From: Terebella lapidaria
Taxonomy: Eukaryota; Annelida; Polychaeta; Terebellida; Terebellidae
Assembly: GCA_949152475.1 (NCBI GenBank)
Contig: OX424561.1
Span: forward strand, 1,550,001-1,614,000
Reading direction: 5' to 3'
DNA: 64,000 bases
Positions 1-13,254 of the stretch are shown one piece after another (the stretch's first letter is position 1; every line of letters begins with the position of its first letter). The notes beneath the pieces were generated by a model that ran no database searches, was not told the DNA's origin, and was given only the letters and a program-made list of their open reading frames with translations. The position numbers and the translations under genes are program-made.

Positions 1-870
1 CCAAATTGTCCTTGAGCATGTTTGATCAGGCGTCAAATCAAAATTTCCAAAGAAAATCTCACTTTTTTGTTCAAAATATTTCCTTTCTTAAGTGCAAAAA
101 TCACTGTTTTATTTCTTCTCTACAAGTCTTTCCTTTTCACATAAGAGCTCAATAATTGGGGATTATCACCTCTGTATGTGGGGTGTTATAATTGTAAAAT
201 GTGAAGAAAATTGCCATTATTTAGGTTATGGACCTGTATTGATTTCCTTATATGGTCAAAATGAGGCATCAAAGTACTATATTATTTAAAAACTCCCAGT
301 TTCTCCTCCAAATGCACATGTATCACTTTAAAATGTCTCTGTTTTGGTTTGTATAGTGGTATTATGGGTATTCCTCTATGTACATGTGAATTTTCATGTT
401 GATTGAAGCTGTTACTGTGCGCATGAATACATATAAACAAACCGGCCCTTTCTGGGAGTTTGCTTTCTGAGGAATTCGCCAGGTGTCAGCAGCTAACAGT
501 CAAATGCTTGTAGCGTTTGATCTATTCCAACAACATGTGCTGATTTTTTAATATTTTGTAAGTTATATATATTGCTTCAACATACTGAAATTTTATGAAA
601 ATTGAAACATTTTGAAAGTGATTTCTCTCATAAAACTTTATAATGGAGTTAAATGGCAATCCTATATGTGTTCGTATACCTGCAATGCGCTCCATACAAC
701 AGTTCTCAGCCACATACAATCTTGATGCACCACACTTTTTTCGGCGCATTTTGTTCCGAGTCGGCGGGATAATAAAAATAAAAACATGAACTGCTGAATT
801 TATTTATTAGCGGCCAATTTTGACTAGAGTCGGCGGGTTTGTAAAACAATTGATCAAAAAATAATGGCCT
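1..870. other. AT-rich stretch, no gene seen
   Basis: Open frames here are short (75 aa or less) and resemble nothing known to me. I see no RNA gene and no clear repeat until the tandem units that begin near 871. Confidence 0.5.
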
Positions 871-1215
871 TAGACATGTTTGTCTAGGGGGACGAGTGCG
901 AAAAATAACGTCCATTTCGCTCTAAGAAGAACCATTTCTGAAATATCGACGAAAACGAAAAATGCCGACTCAGCGAAAAAATTTAGATCAAGGTCATCCC
1001 TAATACCCCTCAGACATGTTTGTCTAGGGCGACGAGTGCAAAACATATCGTCCATTTCGCTCTACGGAGAACCATTTCTGAGATATCCACGAAAAAAAAA
1101 AAAATTAAGATCAAGGGGTATCATCCCCAATACTCCTTAGACATGTTTGTCTAGGGCGACGAATTCGAAAATAACGTCCGTTTCGCTCTACGACGCACCG
1201 TTTCCGAAATATGCA
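871..1215. repeat. Tandem repeat, about 130-140 bp x ~2.6 copies
   Basis: Three successive units start near 871, 1011 and 1138. Each opens with AGACATGTTTGTCTAGGG, followed by a shared 'cgacgag...cgtc(c)(g/a)tttcgctcta' block and an 'accatttctgaaatat' block. The third unit is partial and then diverges. The opening word contains AGACATGTTT, which fits the p53-family half-site pattern RRRCATGYYY; this is a pattern match only. The copies differ by substitutions and by an A-tract expansion in unit 2. Confidence 0.8.
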
Positions 1216-1309
1216 AGAAACCTCAAGGATGACTTGGTGAAAATTCTTCCGACCTCTACATCAAAGGTCGTTCAACGGATTGATTCCAATAGTCCTTAGG
1301 CCATTTTCC

Positions 1310-1745
1310 AGGAGACCTCTAAAATAGGTTTTCGTCGCCAAATCGGGCATATTAGGTTTCTTGGTGTCATTTTGTAGGTTTTCATGTCAGGAAAAATATT
1401 AGACCGGGTAACCTTCTCAAAAAGTGTCCAAACAATGGAAAAAATGACTTTTTCCAAGATGGCCGCCGCGTCCGATCAAAAAGTTAGTTTTTGTTTTTCT
1501 CTGCTTCTAGACAAGCTAGAAGTATAATCTTGGTGTCCTTTCTTAGGTTTTGAAGGTTGAGGAATCCGATAAAATGCATTTCATGAACATTTATGCGTTA
1601 TTTCAATTGAAAAACTACACTTTGACTGGTATTTGAACGTCAGAAATAGCGATTTGCAGAGGAAGTCTGTTTTAAATGTAACTGCGCTATTCATTACCAG
1701 GTATTACCATTTTGAACAAAACGATTCCATGAATAAATCATCAAC
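1310..1745 (+). repeat. Left arm of a long inverted repeat pair
   Basis: This stretch is the reverse complement of 4055-4500. The part around 1325-1470 is nearly identical by eye, with the shared words 'gtcgccaaatcgggcatatta' and 'agaccgggtaaccttctc' and a YY1-like 'aagatggccgcc'. The rest is about 80-85% similar. It could be the arm of a foldback element or two opposite insertions of one dispersed repeat. No transposase is visible between the arms. Confidence 0.8.
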
Positions 1746-2284
1746 ATATCAGTTCATGCACATCCAAATTTTTATATGAAGAAAAGTGGAACAATGGCCA
1801 TATAGGTCATATGCTATCTACTTGCTGAACATTCGTTTCTAAGGTTGTCTTGTTTTTTTTCTACTTCATATTTAATACTGTATATGTGAAACAAATAAAC
1901 TTGGCAATTGTTGTACAACATATATAACACATGTGGTTGAGTTCGATCATGATCATAGTCAACTTTCTCTCTAGATGTATCTGCAACAATTTCATCCGAA
2001 TGTGTGATTTGTCAAGAAACCTTGAAATCAAGCCGAGAGTTGATCTTTGAGTCGGCCCAGCCGACTCCGTGTTCAGGTATACAGATGGAATGAAACCGAA
2101 AGATAATTTCAAGAAGTAAAGTCAACCAAAATTGAGCGTAGAATTGATTGGAAGACCAGTCTGGGGTAAAATAAAGCTGATAACGTCTGAGACAGCTCAG
2201 AACCCAAGCTATCAACTGAACAACCAGACGAAGAGGAATAGGTCGATGAGAAAAGAGGACTAAAACCCAAATGATTGGCGATTG

Positions 2285-2905
2285 GCTACCACCCGAGACG
2301 GCCTGCAGCCAGGGAACCGACGTCACCCGTAACAACCCAAAGCCAGAGTGCCGAAGTCATTTGAGACAAACTGCAGCCGGAGTACCAAAGTCTCACGAAA
2401 CACCACTACAGTGGGAGAACAAGAGTCTGCGGAGTGAGCATTCCAGCTGGAGAATCAGAGTCAGACGAGTGAGCATTCCAGCTGGAGAACCAGAGTCAGC
2501 CAAGCGACCCCAACAGCCAGAGAACCAGAGTCAGCCAAGTGACCATTCCAGATGGAGAACCAGAGTCAGCCGAGTGACCCCTGCACCCGGAGAACCAGAG
2601 TCAGCCAAGCAACCCCTGCATCTGGAAAACTATAGTCAGCGGAGCAACCATTCCAGTCGGAGAACCAGAGTCAGCCGTCCAGATATTCTAGCCGGAGAAC
2701 CAGTAAGCTGAAGGCCCCTTGCAGCCAGAGAACAAGAGTCAGCTGAGTAACTTCAGCCGGAGAACCAGAGTCAGCCGACCGGCCATTCCAGCCGGAGAAC
2801 CAGAGTAAGCTGAACGACCCCTGCAGCCAGAGAATAAGAGTCACCCGAGTGACCATTCCAGACGGAGAACCAGAGTCAACCGAGTGACACCTGCAGTCTG
2901 AGACG
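2285..2905. repeat. Degenerate minisatellite, about 32-36 bp units
   Basis: The array is built on variants of 'ggagaaccagagtcagc' followed by 'cgagtgaccattccagc'. Around 15 or more units can be picked out by eye, and they are regular between 2440 and 2890. The open frame across 2271-2711 is a by-product of the array (repeated GEPESAK / RTRVS words) and not a gene. Confidence 0.85.
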
Positions 2906-3881
2906 AGGCAAAGAGTTAAATTCATAGGCATCCGGTCAGCTAAGCAAGGCTGGGGAGCGAACCTCAACCCAACGAACATATGTTACTACTATATCAACCC
3001 TAGAACCGTTACAAAATATATGTATTTGATGTTCATAAACTAGACGCTTTCCGGTCGCCTACGACCATATGGGTGTATCCCGTGATGCCCTGTCATCTCT
3101 GTTGCCCAAAATATATTATTTTAATTCAGACAAAATATCAAAATAGCAGTGCTGCCCCAATGTCTTTCATCAATGTCAGCAATAAAAGTTCTAAGCCTTA
3201 GCTAATTTTATGCCATGCAGAAATACTTTCAACTACTGAAATATTCACCAAATTATTTCTTACCAAATAATTTAGCATATCCAATTCCCAACAATACAAG
3301 TGATTTCTTTATCTACATTCACTGATAATGAATATGATTCAACTGTTGTAATAAGTTGGTGATATTAACTAATTAATATTATTACTGCAGATATAAAATA
3401 TATACCTGACAAAAGACTTGCTACGTTTAGTCATATAATAAAATGTTCTCATCTTCACTATTTTTTCATTGTGGGCAATAATAGACTTAACTGATGAAAG
3501 TCAAGTTAATGTATTTGATAATACAACACTGAAGTATATATTTTGAACAAATCCATCAGCTCTATACTTGTACACACACACAGTGTGATATGTTTCCTAA
3601 CTGCAACCAAAAGGAATGATCGCTGACCTCGAGCTGGATATCAACTTTGTTTTAATAAGTCTTTTCATTAACTATAATTATAATTATATTAATATTTCTG
3701 TGTCTGGTCACTGCTCAATATGCCTCTTCAATATCCTAGTGATACCTGTAAAAGTACCACCCCTGGAGCCTTCACAAGCCATGTGTGTCAAAACAGCTCA
3801 TTTTGTCACGAAACGTGTCGCCAATCGGCCATCTTGGTCGCCATGGCAACCAAAATCGATAGGTTTTGGGATGTCACTATA

Positions 3882-3920
3882 AGCAGCAACCCATAAGAGG
3901 ATCTCTTATGGGTTTCTGCT
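3882..3920. repeat. Strong hairpin / cruciform-capable inverted repeat
   Basis: A perfect 12-bp stem, AACCCATAAGAG at 3888-3899, pairs with CTCTTATGGGTT at 3903-3914 around a 3-nt loop. It extends a further 6 bp (agcagc/tctgct) with one mismatch. It lies between the minisatellite and the right arm of the inverted repeat, flanked by related words 'ccttcacaag' and 'cgttcacaag'. Confidence 0.8.
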
Positions 3921-4054
3921 ATAAGGCATATCCATATGGAACATTGTCAGAAACAGTTCAGATTTGCACCTTGTGGAGCGTTCACAAGGAAGTCTGTACG
4001 GCACTTGTAGCGGCACGACAATCGGCACGAGTATCTTAACTTTGTTCAGGGGAT

Positions 4055-4500
4055 ACAATAAACTCTCAATGATGTATTCATGGGATTGTTTTGTCCAAAA
4101 TGGTAATACGTGGTAATGAATAGCGCAACTACATTTGAAAACATATTTCCTTCGCAAATAGCTATTTCTGACGTTCAAATACCAGTTGAAGTGCATTTTT
4201 ACAATTGAAATAATGCATAATTGTTATTGGAAGGTGTTTGATTGGATTCCCCAACCCTCAAAACCTAAGAAAGGACACTAAGATAACACTTCTAGCACGT
4301 CTAGGAGCAGAGAAAAAACAAAAACAAACTTTTTGATCGGATTCGGCGGCCATCATGGAAAAAGTTATTTTTTCCATTGTTTGGACACTTTTAGAGAAGG
4401 TTACCCGGTCTAATATTTTTCCTGACATGAAAACCTACAAAATGACACCAAGAAACCTAATATGCCCGATTTGGCGACGAAATTTTTTTTTTCCAGAATG
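4055..4500 (-). repeat. Right arm of the long inverted repeat pair
   Basis: Reverse-complement partner of 1310-1745, with about 2.3 kb of spacer between the arms. Similarity fades beyond 4500, where a short motif 'aaatcaatagg(g/t)ttcttcc' occurs twice (near 4515 and 4638). Confidence 0.8.
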
Positions 4501-4920
4501 GCCCACAGACTACAAAATCAATAGGGTTCTTCCCTGGTGGTATATGAACCTCCGTGCAAAGTTCTGCAGCCATCGGAAACCATAATTGCCTGTATAAGTT
4601 ATGGATTTCATCCTCACGGACCTCGGATCCGGCAGAAAATCAATAGGTTTCTTCCACGTAATATGTCTGACCAAAGCTGAAGATTTGGCGAAAATACATC
4701 GATGCAAACTAAAGTTATCGGACGGATACCCGAACCAGGCGTTATAATACCGAAATACCTTAATAATACAATGGACAATTCGATGCATTCTTGATGCTTC
4801 TCGCCTCTGAATATTCAATATACGTGATTTTCGGGACCTGATGCTTCCAGTGTTTACAGTTTGTCTGACTAACACAGGCACAGTCCATGACAACATGTAC
4901 TCGATAGTTAGAGACTTCAC

Positions 4921-7380
4921 TCGCGCAGTTTGTGGTGGACGATAAGGTTAAATGAATTTCGGTTTGCCAACATTTCTTCGATGAATATATTTAAGTTTAT
5001 TGATTTTAAGACAAAAATATCATCTTACAGAACTGATACAGTTCGGTGCAGTTATCTTTTGTCACGGATTCTGTTCCAGTCATCCGTGTGTGAACACGAG
5101 ACTTCAGTCAAATTTCAGACTTACAATCAAAGATAGGAGAAAAACGGCACAAAAGTTAAGAACACATGAACACATTGGTGATTTGAGTATGATGTGTTAT
5201 TTTGTTAAGTTTATAGCCTAGTGCTTTTGATACATTGTGCGTATCAAAAATATACGGACACTTCCCACCGTTGTACTTTTGTAAAGCGCAAAGTGTTTCG
5301 CTCAAAGCGTTAGCAAATTTCTGATTAATTACTGGTAATAAACGGCTAATGAAATACATGTAGCTAGAGCAGCCTTTGATGCTATGATATACAATGTTTG
5401 CACTGATGGCTCGGGGTGGGCTGGGGTGGGCTGGGGTAAGGTGGGTGCTGAAGTCTGCACGTCTGCGAGCGCCGAGAGATTGACAGTCTTCCATTCATCA
5501 ACCGGCCTTATCGGACAAAACCCACAGATTTTGTCACATCGTAAAATCATAACTCATAAACTGATAACGAGGATTTATATCTGATATATTTACAATCTCT
5601 TATTTGATAAGAACTGTTGTTTGTATGACTGTGGTCCCCCATTTATATACTCACTCACCACATCAATGTCGACATAACGGTATTCCGAGAGTAGTACATT
5701 TTATAATCTATTGTAAAGTTATTTGTAATTTGTATCAACGGAAATATTGCTCACTATTACTGAAATGTAGAGACAATTGTTGTCAACATCACTAATTCAA
5801 GTTTGGGAAAATGTAATCTCCTGGGTAAAATAAGAACACTGTGAGTTATACTGTATTTCAAACGAACAAAATGGTTGCTTCTTAATTCTTGCAATGTGTG
5901 AAAGGTTTATCGAATGCATTTGTATGTTGCATTGTGTCGATGCTTTCTCGGTCATGATTTGATTGGCCTATCGTGAGTTCAGCCTTCCTCCTGGACGAAC
6001 CCAGCACCCACCGATCGCATCGTGTTAGCAGCTTTAAGACAGCCGATGTAACGAGATAGCGTCGTCCTGTGGACACCAGCTCGGCCAGTCAAGGACTTGT
6101 CTAGAGACCCGGCCGTCAGTCCGCTATTGGATAGTGATGATCAGTCTGTGAACAATATCGAAGACACCCACAAACCCTTCCCATAATCACAACACCAAAC
6201 ATACGACAGACTAAATCATCCAAACTGACTTCCGGTTAGCTATTTGTGGAGGGCGATAAAACGATGCTAGAAACTTTCAAAAAATGCTATGATATGCTTG
6301 CCTTCGTTGACTTTATGCAGCTCGATGAAAGACTCTGGTCGACTTTCGACCATAATTTTGTGAACAATCAATACGTCCTCATCAAGGAGTGTTCACGGTG
6401 AAGGGGAGGTGTAGGCCTACACGTACTTTTGAATTCTAATTTGTTCGCATATTTCCACGACACGAAACAGCAAAACAATCAGGAAAGCACGCGGGTCGTA
6501 ATATGCAGATGAATGCAGGACCACGCATGTATGTGAAGTCACGATGGTGACACAGAATGACAATAATCTAAAAACAATAAACCGATAGCCATAAACACCG
6601 ACCGCAAATGATAACGCGCAAGAGCGCGGCTAGAGCGCGCTGTTAGAATCCCATCTTGTGGCACGAAATCCGACTCTAAACTGTACAACTAATATCTCGG
6701 GTCGAAGGCTGATCATAACTCACCAATGGCCTTTGACCTCTGGTAGATAGGTGGTCGGAGTTTATATATGTCCCTGTCACAAAACATGATTCTAAAACAC
6801 CGCCCTTAACTTATATTTATGGCCTCACGCTTATCACCGAACGCAGTCTGGTTTAATCTAGCTTTATATGGTGAATAAGAAATGAGCTTTCTAGGTTTTG
6901 TGCCCTCCGAGGCTAGTAAATCGAACTCGTGAAACTGCCATGAAAATGTAAATCTTGACCCGAGCACAATGAAGTAAGAGATTTGATTGGAGTTTGAAGA
7001 GAGCATATTTCAAATGTCGTCAGCTTAAGTACGATCGAGTAAATACACGGGACATACCATTACTAAAAAAGTTATATCTATCTCTCTCTGAACAATTCAG
7101 GTTTTATAACACAGGAGCGACACTGGCACTGATATGATAAAAAAAAAATAAAAATGAATAAAAAAAATCTTCTTAGTTAGATGCAACTCATTCAAGAATA
7201 AGAGCAATTCATGAGAAAGGACACTTGCGATAGATCAATTATATCCATAATGTGAGAGTGTCCATTTAAAATAGATAATGTAAGTCCGGTACACAATCTC
7301 AACAGCGATTCTCCACACGATCATTGGTCTCAATACCAGATTCTTGATGCCAGTTGTAACACAGTAGAACAAAGTATGTT
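4921..7380. other. Gene-free stretch with one G4-capable run
   Basis: No convincing gene. The most notable element is a G-run array at 5413-5446. A TAGGCCTA palindrome extended to GTGTAGGCCTACAC lies at about 6409-6422. The remainder is unremarkable AT-rich sequence with short open frames. Confidence 0.45.
5413..5446 (+). other. G-quadruplex-capable motif
   Basis: The sequence reads GGGG-T-GGG-CT-GGGG-T-GGG-CT-GGGG-taa-GGTGGG: at least five runs of three or more G with loops of 1-3 nt, well inside the usual G4 pattern. No adjacent gene is recognised, so no role can be assigned. Confidence 0.7.
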
Positions 7381-7389
7381 AACAAAGTA

Positions 7390-7770
7390 TAATTTGATGT
7401 TCTGAAACTCGTTCACACTGATGCTATTGTCTATGCTAGATGATATCGTGTTATCACTTTGGATACTCAACTATGATTCAAATGGCCATCAGACCTATAT
7501 CGCGGAAGTTGGCAGCCCAAATGAACCATCTCATGAATCTGAGCGTACTCCGGTATTTGGTCGTGTTTACATCCACCACCAATGGAAGTTTGTTTTTGAT
7601 TTTGGACCATTGGGGTGTATTCTATACACACGTGCTGCTCTCAAAAGATTACACAGCTACAGAAGCGAGCAAATGCATAACATCGCGTGATGGACCAAGA
7701 AATTCAACGATGGGGTTAGAATTGGAATTGGAGTTTATGTCCAAACTTCAAGTTAGAAATATCAGCTTGT
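7390..7770. mobile_element. Degenerate copy of the foldback MITE family
   Basis: The centre (about 7525-7650) reads 'gaatctgagcgtactccggtatttggtcgtgtttacatcc...cattggggtgtattctatac'. This matches the interior of the better-preserved copies at 26777-27348 (reverse strand) and 50416-50540. The terminal arms are poorly preserved. The overlapping open frames of 89 and 111 aa fall inside this repeat and are not genes. Confidence 0.6.
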
Positions 7771-7779
7771 GTTAGCTTG

Positions 7780-10700
7780 TGTAGCAACAAAAACAAAATA
7801 GAAAGTGTGAGTTTGTGGAATTCGATGTTCTCAATAATGAATGATCATCATACTCGAAGAGGACTTCTGATAGTGTGTAAGTTATCATGAACAGTTTATG
7901 ACACAGGATATAGTCCTAACTGATTCCCTTGAGTTGGATGCCATGAGATGTTGCGCTTAGAGTTCTTCGTGGTCCTCGGCTCTGAACGGAATGACGTCAG
8001 AAACATAACAATGGCAGTGAATGAATGGTCGATACATGATCGGTAACAAGTAATCGATAATCAATCAGTTGGAAGGTTAGTTTATGCGGTGAGTACAAAG
8101 AAGAGTTTGAGAAATGGCTTGAAGTAGAGTGTATGGATGTGAGTCGATGATTGGTGTTCCTCTCACGACCCTACACCTCCCTAGCCCCCCAGATACCCCC
8201 CTCAGAGCCCCCAGGAACCCTCACCAATAAGCTCCTGTCCCGCAAGAGATGGCCTATCCCTCTCCAGAAGTACTGGTATTAATCAAAGCCTGACCATCCA
8301 CCGTGAATTGTCTGGAGTATCATGTCAGAGATCGATACAGAACACGAAATAGATGACTACCAAATATAATTATCATCGGAACAATCACGTCTTTTATAAT
8401 AACGATATCATTTATACCAACAACAAAACAGATACGTACTCGAATGTTTTTGTTGTGACAACGCGTGAAGTTTTCCTTATTCCTCCATTGTTCTACACAT
8501 CCAGGGACAATTGTATATCGATCTGTGGTGGAAGAGATGCAGTTTATCATGGTTCGCATGGAAATCAACTTCTCTTGTCGATATCACGATATCAACATTC
8601 TGAATTTTACACGAACAATTCAGCAAGAAACAAGGTACTGCATTCATTCTGAACAGTGCATAGCTGTGCTGGGGTGAATCTGAAGTCTTTTTCAAACAAT
8701 CTATTGAACATAAGCGTTTAAAGAGGCCAATTGTCCAGAGAAGGATGACAATTTAGCGAGATATGATAACTGTTGAGATTGGTCAAGATTAGTACTCGAC
8801 CGGAGTGTTTTGCGAGTGTTCGCAGATTGCTATATCCCGCAGCTTGAGGATCGAGGAGATCATCAAGATTCATCCAGTGAATAACTTGTCAAGTCCATCC
8901 ACTGTAGAAGTCCTTCACACGTAATGACGGTTACATATGTAGATCACTTCAGAGAACAGCGCCAACAGATGTATCATAATTTTATAGCAATTTGGCTTCA
9001 ATAGATTTTGACGAGAGTGGCTCACTTCTCGCCTGGTGTGAGACACTCATACTTTTCATAAACAATCATGAAGTTCTCTGAGATTAAAGCACACAGACAC
9101 AGCGTCCACTCGGCTGTCGGACTCGGGAGCAGGCCTACAAGTAACTCCGGGAGCTCTAGACCTGAAGGACGACACTCTTAGTTCGAGTCCCTCGTCCTGG
9201 GGCGACTCTTGTGCCGACACTCGAGGTTTGGTACACTGAGGATAAACATAGGTTAGAAGAATGTGGAATTGTCTTAACCTGGCTGTAACCGACACGCGAC
9301 CGACACACTTGCACATCAGAAAACCGAGACTCGTGCGCTCTGGATGGTGTACTTACAGGCTAAAAGCTAAGAGTATATGTCAGAAAGAGAGTTAATATCT
9401 ACAAGAAAAGTCGTATAAATAATTTGTCGCCAGCTCAACCTGAGGCAGATGGTCAAGGAAGTAGTATCCAGCGATCGAGTGTCATTCCTGCTTCATTAAT
9501 CACTAGAGTCGGTTCTCTATGGTATATTGGCGCAGGCTGGGATGTTGAGGACAGTTTTGAGAGCTCCAAGAACGACGTAGAACCGAGGCTTGCTACACGT
9601 CACAGGTGGTTCGACCGTTGGTGCCAGAAATCCACTCCAGGACTGAAAGGAATTGTCGAGTGGACCTCTTCCGTCCTGGTGAAGGGTTCGAGAGGCTGTG
9701 GGGTCCGTGGCAGCCGCCCACTCCCTCGCTAGATCCCCGGGCTGTGGCCCAGCCACCGTCACTAAGCAACCACGCCCCTAGTCCCCTACTATCATGCAAA
9801 TCCAGGCGAAGGCTCGAACAGATGGCGACAAACAATCGTCAGATAGCAAGTCGTGGGTTCCGCACCAAGGAAATATCAATTAAATTAGCGAGCAAGTAAT
9901 TTGAGCTGCCCATTCTATTGTGACCGTTATCACCATAAAAAACGGCACAGGAGATGAGCAAACGAGAGCAATATGGGAATTTTGCAACATCGCCCTAAGC
10001 CTCGGTCATCTTTAATTGTCATCAGTAGATATTGCACTTCGTGTAGGAAGAAAGACAAAAGGTAGTATTGAATGTCTTGAGCAGGCAAAGGCGCTGAGCA
10101 TTAAACTTGTTATTTTTATGCATGAAAAATAAATTCTAACCAGCATGGGGTTTCGTTTAAGCAGTGTGTGATCACAAAATGAGACTAGCAATTCATCATT
10201 TATCTGTAGGTTGCGTCATATTTTCTTTAAACCTGACTGAAGCTCGAGACATTGAAAGCAAATACTCGGGGAAGTGGATCACACACTGGCCAATGTCGAT
10301 CAATTTAGACAACTGATTACTAATTTCGACGAGGTTTCTAAGCAATTAGCTAGTGATAGAAAACGTTTTCTGTGGATGAACAATGACCGTGTTGCATGCT
10401 GGCAAGTGTGCATGTGCCCCTGCCGTCATTGCGGGAAGCTGAAATCGTGCGATCATTTTCGGATTTGATATTTCAGAGCGCACTTGCAAATATTGTCTGT
10501 CCATTAGCTGGCTGCACTACCGGATACTTGAAAATGGAGAGTTGTCCCGGGCGCCGAGCCCAGCGACAGGGAAAGTGGGGGCTTGATGGCGATTTCCTCC
10601 GTCAAATCAGTCAACCGAGCGACAAGAGTGATCGCTGCGGAATTCTCAAATGGAAGGCGATCGGCGAGCGATTACCAGGCTTGGAGGGGTTCCCCGCGAA

Positions 10701-13240
10701 CTGTCACGGAGGCCGCGTGACCGGTCTGCTGACACACGGGACCACCCGGACCACCCTAGAGTGTCAACAAACACACACACACACAATAAAGACAAGTCCA
10801 GGGTCCGTCACACAAACAAATACGATATAACCACCGGAAACAAAAATAAATGTTGCAATCAATACTGCAATTAAAGCTCTGATAGTTAGAGACATTTGGA
10901 TTTGTTTTTTTTTTCTTTTTTGTGCAAGAAATGAATTGTATGTGGAAATTGGTTCACTCTACTTAGTTGGTTAAATCGATTCTTTGCAACTCGTTAAATG
11001 TTCATGCGACTATGCCAAAATGTTATAGACAGACGACTATAATGAGTCTCACAAGTGCTCTGAATAGACCATGTATTTATTTTAAATGAAACTGTCCAGA
11101 TTTGGTCAAATCCAAATCGATAAGTCCAATATAACAATAATAATTATATTCTCATTGTGACACGATTAGGATTTTAAAGTGCGGGAAACAAACATTTTTG
11201 ACCGACACAAATCAGTTGCCCGATAAAGGAGTTAAATGAACAGTAGAGGATGTTCCGTCAAAGCGTGCCATCTGGAAATGTGTTTCCCAGTTCGAGTATT
11301 TATCACATCTTATTGGTTTCCACAAGTTCCATCAATTTCTTCAAGTTACCTTGACTTTATTTTAAGTCACCAATGTTTCCATTTTCAACTGGTCACCATT
11401 CGCTGATAACCAGTCGGCTATGCATTTTCATCTTATGCGCGGATCGGCAGAAATATGTGTTATTGGAGTCAAATATGTTTGATGGACATACATTATAGGC
11501 TTTGTCAATACATGTTGCATACGGTAAATCATGATAACACCTGATCAATGTTCTAATCAAGTGGTTCTCATGAGCGATGTTAACTCCCAGTATCATAGTG
11601 TCCACAAAATGGTTTGTAGACCTTCAAAGAGCGTTTGACTGTTTGTATATTCCGCCCCGAGGGTGCCGAATTCAACACGGCGCCTGAAGTCAAACAAGCC
11701 TGGTACCGCCGGGGTTTTGTTGTCTGAATAATACAGATACAACCTTCGCAATATGGAGGAATTTATTAAATCTAGACTGTCGTTTTCGAGTGTGAGGCCA
11801 ACTGTTAATCCCGAACTACAGAGGGACAATATGTACGCCCAGTACTTTACGTTTCCGCTGAGACCAAATGTCGTCAACAAATCCACGGAATATTTTTTTT
11901 TGATGGGGTCTCATCCATTAAGTCTAACATTTCCCTTCAAAATTCACCTTCTGAACACCGAATACAATACCGGTATCAAATATCTAAGCGATATATCCTG
12001 GATGACAGCCTCTTGGAAGGAATTAGTGTTTGTTTAATGGTTCAAATTTTTTAGATGCTCGATTATGACTCTCACGACTATAGCTAAAAATATTAGCTAA
12101 AAATAATATCTAATTGCAACATTTTATTGGAGAGCAAACCTTGACAACACCAGAAGACGCAAGTATGTTATAACTTTTCATCACCATAATGGTAAACACA
12201 AAATATATACCTATGTTTCATTGAGCGTGGTGTTGAGCAGTGAGACATTTGAAGCATATACACAATAGGCCTGTACATGCAGATCTTTCTAGAAATATCT
12301 TATTTATTTCAATGACAGTAGGTATACTGCATGAGTGAAATGAAACGTAATTTATTGTAAAAATTCATTGCTACGGTCTCAAAAGGTATCATTGTTTAAT
12401 ATGATAGAATCGATGATGATCTATCATACCTTACAGGGCGCCTACTTTCAAATCTACATTTAACAAACAAAGGCTTTAAGCGAGTAGGCCTATATATAAT
12501 GTGCCCTGGCTCACGCATGAACTGTAAAGTTCATTTTACTAATGATCCAGAGATATCTCAACAGCGGTTTGAGAAAGCGCGCTAAATCGCAGACGACCGC
12601 GATCATGAGAACACACAGTCGTCTGCGCGATTGTTTACCACTGTCCCGCTTTTGTTGGCTCATCACATAGGATTAAATATGTTCAGAATACAATCACGAA
12701 ACATGCAAAAAAAGTCGCGTGTGTGTTCTGTCGATAACATACGGGGAATTGATAATTCAGCGTCTGTTCTCTGTCGTGAGGCGTACCAAAAGTTGGTACG
12801 AAATCTGTCGTAAGTGGGTACGACTTGACGGATTTGGTAAACACCGTCCTGTACTCGGATGTACCGGGTCACTGGCTGAGAACACGGCGGAGGTAGGGCG
12901 TGATAAGTCGGATATAACATGACTTATAGACGTGGATCTAGGAGCGAGCCTTGTCCGGTAAAGACCTGCACACGTCAGGCTCATTGTTTACGGCTCGAGG
13001 ACACAAGTGGAGGCGTCCTGTAAATAACGGAGGAAAAAAAAACTCATCAAACAAGAGACAAACCATCAGTTGTGCACTTTTTCTATCTTGACAGCAGATT
13101 TGCATGGTTTACCGTGCAGCCCTTTTATGGCATGTATGTATGTGTGGTTTCGGTAACCGTTCCTCTGTCAGGCACACTGTGTGGTGATAAAGCTTTTATT
13201 AGCTGATAATACCAACACACGGCCCTTATCAGCACCTGTC
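7780..13240. other. Long gene-free upstream region of Nkx2.2 copy A
   Basis: No recognised exon. It contains a C-rich tract (8160-8230), a slightly CpG-rich patch (about 9090-9340), another at 10430-10770 with a 144-aa open frame that resembles nothing known to me, and a short (AC)n near 10770. It could hold regulatory DNA for the gene downstream; that is inference from position only. Confidence 0.4.
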
Positions 13241-13246
13241 CGTGTC

Positions 13247-13254
13247 TTATATAC
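13247..13254 (+). promoter_or_regulatory. TATA-like box upstream of Nkx2.2 copy A exon 1
   Basis: TTATATAC lies about 350 bp before the inferred first ATG (13605), inside a stretch that becomes GC-richer. It is a plausible core promoter element, placed by sequence pattern only. Confidence 0.2.

Noticed and set aside
2271-2711. 146-aa open frame
   Set aside because: Lies wholly within the ~34-bp minisatellite; the protein repeats simply mirror the DNA repeats.
1310-4500. A Polinton or other large TIR element
   Set aside because: The span is only about 3.2 kb and holds no coding sequence.
4510-4920. 136-aa frame on the - strand
   Set aside because: Lies in repeat-derived sequence next to the inverted arm; no recognisable domain.
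9170-9200. B-box-like 'ttagttcgagtccctcg'
   Set aside because: No A box at the right distance and no acceptor stem pairing.
10396-10830. 144-aa frame
   Set aside because: GC-rich patch where open frames are expected; no domain, no splice support.
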